A stretch of DNA of 64,000 nt from positions 135,913,118 to 135,977,117 of the forward strand of contig OX465579.1 in the NCBI GenBank assembly GCA_950022655.1, written 5' to 3'. The position numbers were made by a program, and so were the translations under genes. Position 1 is the first letter of the stretch, and each line of letters opens with the position of its first letter. The stretch comes from Alentia gelatinosa. Taxonomy: Eukaryota; Annelida; Polychaeta; Phyllodocida; Polynoidae. The notes under the pieces are model-generated. The model was not told the DNA's origin, did not search any database, and worked only from the letters and a program-made list of their open reading frames with translations. This document shows, piece by piece, positions 55,923-64,000 of this stretch.

Positions 55923-58174
55923 GTAAGGTGTCCTTTACGTTTGGTCACGTTTTGGAAGATTACAAAGTTTGTGGCTGCTTTCCACTTTTCCATGGAGAGC
56001 CACGTTTTCATTTTCAGTATACATGTACAACATTCAATTTCCTTATGGAAAACAAAGATAATATTAATAGTCCCTTATTCATGCCAGTAAAACAGGGGTT
56101 TGAACCTCCCATTAAACACTGGCCGGAGCCCATACTGACTGGTATTGTTTACTATTAACCCAAATTACACCAATGCATTGCCCTAATCGGTAAACACGGG
56201 TATGCAATCAGCAGTCAAATAGTGAAGATATCGCTATGCCAAAGAAATCCTATTCACATGGAAATTATTAGCCTGCTGGCCATTGAACTGTGAAACCCTT
56301 AGTAATGTAGGGCCATTGTCAATTTAGTAGACAAGTAGACAGGCTGAAGCTGGTTAATGCTACCTCAATTGACCCCGAACTGTTTGGTTCTCAGACCTGG
56401 CCGCAGCAAAGTGACCGCCCACAGTCCATATCGCACACTGTAAATAACTCAGTGTGTTGCCAATCAGTGTCCGCAGCTTGGATTTCCGAGTTCATTGAGT
56501 TCACCAATATCTATTACGTCAGCATCTATCGGTATGAGAAATTGACAGTCAATGGCTTAACTTTTGACCCATTACTTTCTCATGACAGAACCCCCTTCCC
56601 CCACCTCAACCCCCCCCCCCCCCCCCCGAAGCTACGCCCCCTGATTTATGATTCTTTTAGGCTGTGGCAGATCTTTTTTGTAGTTTTCTATTTTTGCAGT
56701 TATTTGCAAGGAACGTGTTAGATGTTTTCTGAATTGTTCTGTCAGGGAGTAGAAGTAAGCAGCATACGTTTATAACATGGACTATAACCTAATTCCAGCC
56801 CCCACCAGAGCTGTCAGTGGTTATTTTTGTCATTGGTGAAACTCAGGTGAAAAATGATGCGACTTGAAAAATGTTTTTTTATTTTATCTGGGAAACATTC
56901 TTACGGCTGGCTTCAATGCTCAATACCCGGAGGCTGTCTCGGATGAAACAAGTGATGATATGTCTCAAAGCATTTTCAAGTGACAGATCATATCATGCCT
57001 CAAAACATTCATAAGTAAAAAATACAATGTTGCCTCAGTGAATTCCCGGACAAATACCCTTGCCCCGACATATTCTTAAGTAAAATACACCGAGATACTC
57101 CCAGGTAAAATGAAATGTGATTGCTGAAATTGCTGGCATTAGACAAAAAAAAAGTTCATTGTGGCGTTAAACGACGACGACACGATATAAGTCAATGCTA
57201 ATCTAATTACGTCATAAAGCATTACAGCTTAAAATTGTATTACTTGATTGGTATTGAATATGGAAATAGCCATTAATATTGACTGCGTCTTTCTTGAGAA
57301 TGTAATTGATTCCTGCGAGTATTATGAGATAAAACTCGAACGAGAAAAAAGTAGCGCAAAGTAGGAAAGATTGCTGACTGCATTTGCTCCATTTCCCTGG
57401 TATTCCTGTGTGGTTTTATGTTCATGGCGATGCCAACAAAGGCTCATATAGACGATTGTACATAATACCCATTAGGTTAAATTCCACGGAAAATTACTTT
57501 CAGCGGTGGTTTTACCGCAGAATAAATCAGATTCATATTTCAGTATTGATAATCTAAGGATGCAAGAGCCTTTAGAGGAATTCATGAACAGAGATACTCC
57601 AAAAGGATTTTGGAAATAGGGCGTGTATTTCAAATGTTAGCAGTGTACTACCCAAATTGCAGCCAAACAGTGTTGGGGAAGGGATCCATCGGGCCTGACC
57701 GGAAAATCTTTTTTTTTTAAATACACCCCAAGTGGGATAATCTTGTTCTTCATTACATTGAATCTGAATGTAAGACTTGACGACCATGATATTCAAAGCC
57801 ATGCATGGAATATTTGGCCGTGTCTTTCAGAAATTAGCCGTGCTAATCGCAGCTGCACGGCTCGCTGTCTAAAACATTGTATTCAATAGATATATTCTAC
57901 TCCGTATGTCTGAAAACGGCAGTTGTGAATGATGAATTCACCTGATTTACATGAAATGCCCCGTGCTTGACGTCCTAAGCCTTGTGTAGTATAGCGAATA
58001 CTACGGTTCATACTGAGAGTAGAACAGACTATTATTGCCTGTTGATGACATTGCTTTGGACGCCCAGCCTTATATTTATCCCTAAATCTTGGGATTTTTG
58101 CGAGTTTCAATGCCAAAGCATATGATATTAAAATAGTTGATCAATGACTGCAGATAGATGCGAAAACATGGTTA

Positions 58175-58320
58175 CAGTAGAACCCCTGTTGCGGGGCTCC
58201 ATCTTCAGTGGGGCACACTATAAAGCACTTTGGCACAAAAGGGAATCCCGTTTCCTGTTAAGCAGACCACTCTACAACACGGACCACTCGTCCACAATGG
58301 AGCGTGGTCCACCTAAAGGG
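58175..58320. repeat. pogo-like MITE relic
   Basis: Starts CAGTAGAACCCCTGTTGCGG and shares GTGGGGCACACT and ACTCTACAACACGGACC with the other relics. Confidence 0.7.
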
Positions 58321-58634
58321 ATTCTAATTCCTTTTTCTTGTATATGAAAATAGAGAGAATAAATTTGCCCCTTATTCACACTAATAAACAGTTGTTCTAA
58401 CCTCCCCACACACCCCAGTCCCATTCTACGGTCAACACCGATATGTTCTCCATATTATTTTAGTCTCCCCGGGCAGTAAATTCTACATGAAAAATATTCC
58501 CTTCTTTTTTGTTCACGACCCCAACTGACATCCCTGTTTATTGAGAATTGAGAAATGCACATGTATGTATAATGCACTAACGCATATGAGATGTGCGTAT
58601 TGAATATTATGCTATAGTATACATAGACAATAAT

Positions 58635-58762
58635 CGATGGTTTTGTGGACAGGCGGCCGTAAACCACGAGAGGTTGACGTATAGTAATACACGAGCGCTA
58701 GCGAGTGTATTACGACGTCAACCTCAAGTGGTTTACAGAGCTGCCTGTCCACAAAATCATCG
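58635..58762. repeat. Hairpin MITE with AGTAATACACGAGCG core
   Basis: Arms of about 60 bp, CGATGGTTTTGTGGACAGGC outermost and GGTTGACGTATAGTAATACA inner, with their complements and almost no loop. Confidence 0.92.
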
Positions 58763-58770
58763 TTTGTTGC

Positions 58771-59023
58771 ATTTATTATCCATCTTTTCGAACAAATTAA
58801 ACCTTGTAATTGCCATATTAAAGGGTATAACAATAGGGACTATTTCTTTGCTCTGTAGCAAAAGGGACTTTTTTCCCCGTATAACATGGTTTTGAGGCCG
58901 TATACCACAGGTTTGAATCCGTATACCACAGTTATGGTATCTGACAGGTTTTATACAATGGGTCGTGGTTTACTGAGTCTCCATACATTTTCAATGGGGA
59001 CTTTGTATACGATGGATAATAAA
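58771..59023. repeat. MITE of the TTTATTA-CCACC family, copy 3
   Basis: Inverted ends ATTTATTATCCATC / GATGGATAATAAA. The interior contains TACCACAG direct repeats and GAGTCTCCATAC. It abuts the hairpin at 58635-58762. Confidence 0.75.
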
Positions 59024-60649
59024 CAGAAGGCATGCCTCAATCGAGGTGATTCTGCGAAGAAAAGGGGAATGCCAGAGCAAAATAATTCCTGTCCCAGAAG
59101 TGCATACTGAGTCGGCCTGTGACAGTCAGCATGAAGAATTCACTGAGTATTGGCAATATAATCCGTTGGGAAGAAAACTGGGAGGTGGTACGAATGCAGG
59201 GCCCGGCCGTACACATACCCTTCCCCGCCCTCACCCCCTTCCCTGTACGGTCAGGTAGATAATCTTTGTGGGGACCACTCGTGCTGCTCCTCATCTTCAA
59301 AAGAGTTAGTCTGGATTTACAGTGCATAACCGAAGTCTTTATGGATATCTACTGGGCGTGGGTATAGTGTCTACTTCTGCATGGGTATAGTATTTATGTT
59401 TTATAGTCAAGTACTTACCTTGGTGCAGTATGAAGAAGACTTCATTTTATAACGATACTTTGGTAATGTATAATGAGATAACAAGAACGTTGAACTGATC
59501 TATACATCGACATGGTTTAAATTGGATATTCCAAAACTGTCAAATATAATATATGAGCTTTTGTGGTGCAGATTTAGTTGTTTCAAATATTCTCATGATG
59601 AATTTGCTCCCGTGGGGCAAGGCTTCCCTATTAACATGGAGAAAAGACATGTCCCGTAGCAGCTGGAGCAGAACTTTACGTCAATTTTCAACAACTATTT
59701 TACACGTCACTGAGTTTGACACTTGGACGCCTCGTGAGACTTTAATTACATTCAAAGGATTTAGATATGCTTTGCTCAGTTTCGACAACGTGAACACTGA
59801 AATAAGTACATGAAAGTATATTGACACGTATGATTGTTTAGCAGTGCTGGCTTTCACGGTGTTCATTATATGAAATGTCCTTTAGTACGTGAGGAGATCA
59901 GATTAGTGCTTTGAAAATAAGGGGCACGAATCCAGAGACTCAGATGTCGAGAGGGGGGGGGGGGTATAATGACCATTGCCCCCCTCTTTCCTACGCTTTT
60001 TTTTCATGGAACATGAAGCTTTCCCACATGCAGCCTGACATTATAGAAGCTTACAATCAGGGGTTTATTGCAAAGCCCACTTGGCACAGTCAGTGGTAGA
60101 AGACTTCATCCTGGCTTATCTTCTACAACATCTGCGGCTCACGGCCAGTGATGCCAAAGAGGAAGGATCTGCACTGATCAAACGTAAACACCAGTAGGCC
60201 CGAGGTGATCCCCACTACCAATGGATCTGGCATGAAGTATAGCGGGTGCTCTAGCTGTGTCTGCCTTTCACATAAAATAGGTTGGAGGTGTATACATTGT
60301 CCCATATTAGATGGCTCGTAGGTTTTGTTCCTAGCACAGCGTGGTTAATGGGATTTGATATAATATCTACATAAACAAAATCCGTATTTTATCCAATTAC
60401 CTAGAAATTTCTTTTCTTAAAGACAGTTCAAGGCACTGAAGCTAACTTACAATTAGAAACAATTACCCAGTAGTCCCTTTTCACACGCTTATAATTGTGG
60501 GCACGAATTTAAAAAAAAACCCCACAAAAGACCCAACTTCATGGCGAGGCGATGATATTTACTAGCGACATCAATTGTGGTTGACAGGAGCTGGGAAGAC
60601 CAGACTAACGGGACGTAGACATTTTTAGTCTAATGTCTACATTTTTTTC

Positions 60650-60720
60650 ACCTGAACAAGGGCAACAAGTCCCGAAACGTTGTGTCAAATAATTCATGTA
60701 TAATCAACAAAGTAATAAAA
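60650..60720 (+). repeat. Retroelement 3'-end-like motif with hammerhead-like core
   Basis: CCTGAACAAGGGC, a short loop, and GTCCCGAAACGTT form a GGG/CCC stem between CTGA and GAAAC, followed by AATAA-rich sequence. This arrangement recalls the CTGATGA-stem-GAAA core of hammerhead ribozymes in retroelements. The first box is imperfect. Confidence 0.35.
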
Positions 60721-61929
60721 CTGCATGTACATAATCCAGAAGTTGTTGGTTTGTGATAAAGAACAACACAATTTTTTTGAACTGCTAATATGGAAGTCAA
60801 TTAGTCTGAGACACTCATTATATTGTCCCTTTTTATTCCCTATAATAATCTCTCCTACATACAGTGAAGTCACATACACAGCCGCACTCAGATACTATCT
60901 GTGTGCTTATTGGTTACTTAATCTGACCCTACCTGTCTACCGCGGTGCATTCTGGATCAGCTCCGAAAGCGCCACCGAGTGAGTAAAAGGTACCTGACCC
61001 GTGATCCAAGCGTAAAACGGTCCCACGGGACTAATGGCTGCAGTGGCTGGAGAGCTAGAGGAGGTGGTTGTAGTCTGCGATCTCATATAACCATTAAAGG
61101 TTATGGTGCTCGATATCCATCTCAAAGGATACTATCGGTGCTGTTGAAAGTGGGGTGGAATAAGAAGGGGTGAAGATCAGTCATGGCTGTCAAACCCCTT
61201 TCCATAGACCGAGAATTTCCCAGATCCCTCCTTCTACCCAACCCTACCTCACCCGGACCCAGGGCTTGTCAGAGGAATGCTGCATAGTGTACAATATTTT
61301 ATACTAATTTAATTATTCCTCCCCCCTCCCCCAAAGACTTGAGCAAATCTTGCCATGCAAGGTGCGAGGAAATAATGGAAATGCGTGGCTAAGTCCAACT
61401 GTTCACCCCTGCTGCTAATAGATTTGTGAGGAAATAGGGGAGGCCTTTCGCTCCAACTAGCTCTCCCCTTACCGAAGAAATGGCAGTTGTTTTCATATTC
61501 AGTATACAATTTTTTGTATGTGCAAAAAGAAAAGGCGATCGGCTTCATTCACACCAATAAACAGTGGTTAAAACCTCCTTACATACCCCAGCCCCGTTGC
61601 ATGGTCGATAACAATGTTTCCATGTTTTTCTTGAGGCAGTAAATTGCACCTGAAAATAATTTCCTATTTTTTCATACCTACTAGGGAGGGGGGCGGTGCT
61701 CCAGATTCTTTTCGGATCGCATCATAACTATATTGCCATCTTTATAAATCTGATGAGCCTTTCATCTATGTTGCTGTTGCTTGGAGGGGGGGGGGGGCGT
61801 ACGAGGAAAGCTACATATTACAAAGTTTTCAAAGCGTTTGACAAGGCTATTGACCAGAAAGTCACCTACTTCTCTCATTGGGGAACTGACAAAAATGAAT
61901 TAGAAAAATACATATTACAAAGAACTTTA

Positions 61930-62140
61930 AAATCCTAATAGATTTACATAACCAAAGACTTGAACAAGTCTTGGAGCAGGTACACACTGAAGTAGCAGGG
62001 ATTCCCACAGTATTTGCACTCTCCAAGCACCATCCCAAACTCTGTGGGAACAGACAAGCAGCTCTGATAAGAAAAATGATGCCTGTCAATACCGCCAAAG
62101 CACCAGATGAAAATTATACACAAAAGAAATATGCTAACTA
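61930..62140 (+). other. Unassigned open segment (about 65 codons)
   Basis: One plus-strand frame reads KILIDLHNQRLEQVLEQVHT and continues to PTVFALSKHHPKLCGNR and then a TAA near 62140, with a compositionally protein-like profile and an amphipathic helix. I do not recognise the family. It lies just after a poly-G tract and an adjoining frame with FKAFDKAIDQKVTY, so it may be a decayed transposon-encoded protein rather than an exon. Confidence 0.3.
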
Positions 62141-62816
62141 AACATGCTTCAAAACTCAGTCACTCGATCGCTTTGTCAGAGTTTTCTTTACCAGAAATGC
62201 TCCCGAAATAATCGGATGGAAACGTGGAGCTGTCGACAGCATGTTCGATTTCGGATAACAACGTCCATAGTTTAAATCTCTTGCTTGTTTACCATCCTTA
62301 TCTCATAGATTCAATCTTGTTATGTGGAGTTTACTATATCAGAAATACCTGAATCGAGGCTCATACTCCCTATGTTCTAAAGCCCATCTCACACTTTCGG
62401 TTCTGTGCCTAGTGGACCCTATTAAACTCGTCTAGTCTCGTCTGGTCTCGAGATATTTCTTATCAGATGGCACTGCACTTCTGTCAAAAGAGTCTCTAAA
62501 TTGGCCCTAAGATGTACGTTTTTCAAATTTCTGGTCTCTGAAATATGAACGATATACATCTGACACTGTAGATTGTATATGGACTTGATAGCAGGATAGC
62601 TATAGTATAATGCTATCCATTACACAGCGGCGTGTGGCTGAGCACTAACACTGTGTATGTACATATTATCATGAAACATCACGAAATTTCATATGATTGT
62701 TTATATGGCATGAGTTGTCTTCACTGCATGATATCACGAAGCAGAGCTGAGGGGTATCTACAGAGGAAGACAATGAATGGCATATAAACAATTATATGGA
62801 ATTGAGTGATGTTTAG

Positions 62817-62946
62817 ATTTTATCCTACCCTGGCACATGTTTTTAACTTCATGTCACCAGTGGCATATAAATATTTTATGCCATAACCGTGGCATACAGT
62901 CACGCCATGTTAAGTCTATGGAGATTTATATGAGGAGTAGGATAAA
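62817..62946. repeat. MITE of the TTTATC-YACCC family, copy 4
   Basis: 130 bp with ends ATTTTATCCTACCC / GAGTAGGATAAAT and internal ATGTTAAGTCTATGGAG. Confidence 0.8.
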
Positions 62947-64000
62947 TATATATAAGGCATTTTGTGTTAGCCACCACCAGTATCTTCTAACAGGTAATTC
63001 AAATTGCCTTCTCTCTATATGGAGTGAGATCTTTATATTTAGAGTCGCATTTCCCCACTGTTCTACCGTGGTTCGATTTATTTTCCGTTCGCACTTCTAC
63101 CCACCTGGGTGGGTCTTTATTTTCACACTGGTACTTTGGCACACCCAGCAGAGATTAGTAAGGCTGTGGAGAGGAGGTGGATGATACAAGTTTAGAGCCT
63201 TCAGAGACGCCAGTTTTCCGGTTATTTCCCGTTTTCCATGTTCATAATATCCTGAATTCTTATTATATTTATAGATTAAAAAAATGAAAATAATTTCCTG
63301 GTATGATTAAGACCTCATTGGCGTCTTTGATCTTTTAATTTATTCGAGAATGTAAATGGAAAAAGGTAAGGAAAAAGAGAGCTTTACCAGCGCTGATCCC
63401 TATGAGTAAATAGGGAATAGTCATAAAATATATGATTTATCAGAGACCTACCTGGCATGAATTTAAAATTAAAATTCTCGTAAATATCATTATATGACGT
63501 TGTGACTGCATTGAAGTAAAAAAGATATTTTTTGTAGAAGGCAGCATTAGATTCTTCCCACCGTAGAATGAGATGAAAAACCTCCTAGATTGTCGGTAAA
63601 TGTGATATTTAGTTTGGTTAGTATGATATTTACACTGTGTTGGTAGTATGTGGTGCAATAATTATTTAGTGTGATGTGACAGATATCAAGGCGCAGCCTT
63701 TAGTACACTAAATATACAGATTTGCGGCTAGAACCTTGCTTCTTGGTCGCCGCCTATTATTTATGTAACCAACTCTAAGCTTTGCTCTTAATATATGTAT
63801 ATATCTGCATGCACTTATATCTGTACGCATACGAGAAGTTTGTTGGAGTTGTTGACTTAGCAACGATTGAATACTCAGCATTGTGAAAAGAAGGGATATT
63901 TCCAATGAATTGACGGAAACGCTAACCTTTATGGAATCAAATATTCCTTGTCAGAAAACATTCGTTTTGGACACACTTGGGTTCAATTATGTTCTCATCG

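Larger units (their letters stand above)
55923..64000. other. WAPL intron (and possibly beyond); no further exon recognised
   Basis: About 8 kb with no segment resembling the WAPL C-terminal domain on the plus strand. It holds MITEs, hairpins and G/C tracts listed separately. Two related non-coding blocks (58372-58510 and 61545-61685) share AATAAACAGT, ACCTCC, ACCCCAG and GGCAGTAAATT. Confidence 0.6.

Noticed and set aside
55923..56090. Extension of the WAPL exon to the next in-frame stop
   Set aside because: A consensus donor GTAAGG follows 55922 and the sequence beyond is hydrophobic and AT-rich, unlike WAPL.

Overview
The window is nuclear DNA of an invertebrate animal. Genes are split by GT-AG introns, and most of the sequence is intron or intergenic DNA full of small inverted-repeat transposons, decayed retroelements, microsatellites and long G or C tracts. 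Erlin and WAPL orthologues, a tRNA-Ser and Ty3/gypsy elements with very short LTRs fit a marine bilaterian. A mollusc, brachiopod or annelid-like genome is my guess, not a demonstrated assignment.

Host genes. A minus-strand exon at 178-401 encodes a probable Ly6/uPAR-type cysteine-rich domain. An intronless tRNA-Ser(GCT) lies at 2949-3030 on the minus strand. A complete erlin gene (ER lipid-raft SPFH protein, 328 aa) runs on the plus strand from a probable non-coding exon near 23.53-23.62 kb through ten coding exons (24852-30987). The first coding exon of WAPL, the cohesin release factor, occupies 54411-55922 on the plus strand; the rest of the gene is beyond the window. A promoter-like exon at about 37.44-37.605 kb is a candidate WAPL first exon, which would make 37.6-54.3 kb its first intron.

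Mobile elements. The most striking structure is a three-deep nest at 13605-22863. A DNA transposon copy with 5-bp target duplication CAGTA was entered by a Ty3/gypsy element (B, plus strand, 108/113-bp LTRs, target duplication GTCAG). That element was entered by a second, younger Ty3/gypsy element (A, minus strand, 189-bp LTRs about 99% identical, target duplication GTAAG). An uninterrupted 1107-bp copy of the outermost transposon sits at 9893-10999. It carries a 63-bp minisatellite and G-tracts between short inverted termini. Other remains are a decayed gypsy pol (about 1.48-2.16 kb), a LINE reverse-transcriptase fragment (4.31-4.77 kb), two solo-LTR-like blocks in erlin introns, pogo/Tigger-like MITEs, and several families of hairpin-forming MITEs.

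Another informative pair is a dispersed repeat present at 5.52-6.26 and 47.93-48.60 kb. The first copy carries a 183-bp MITE and the second shows the empty site. I found no bacterial-type system, CRISPR array or operon. The novel material is mainly the transposon nest, the minisatellite-bearing transposon family, and several YSR-type motifs in the WAPL N-terminal exon.
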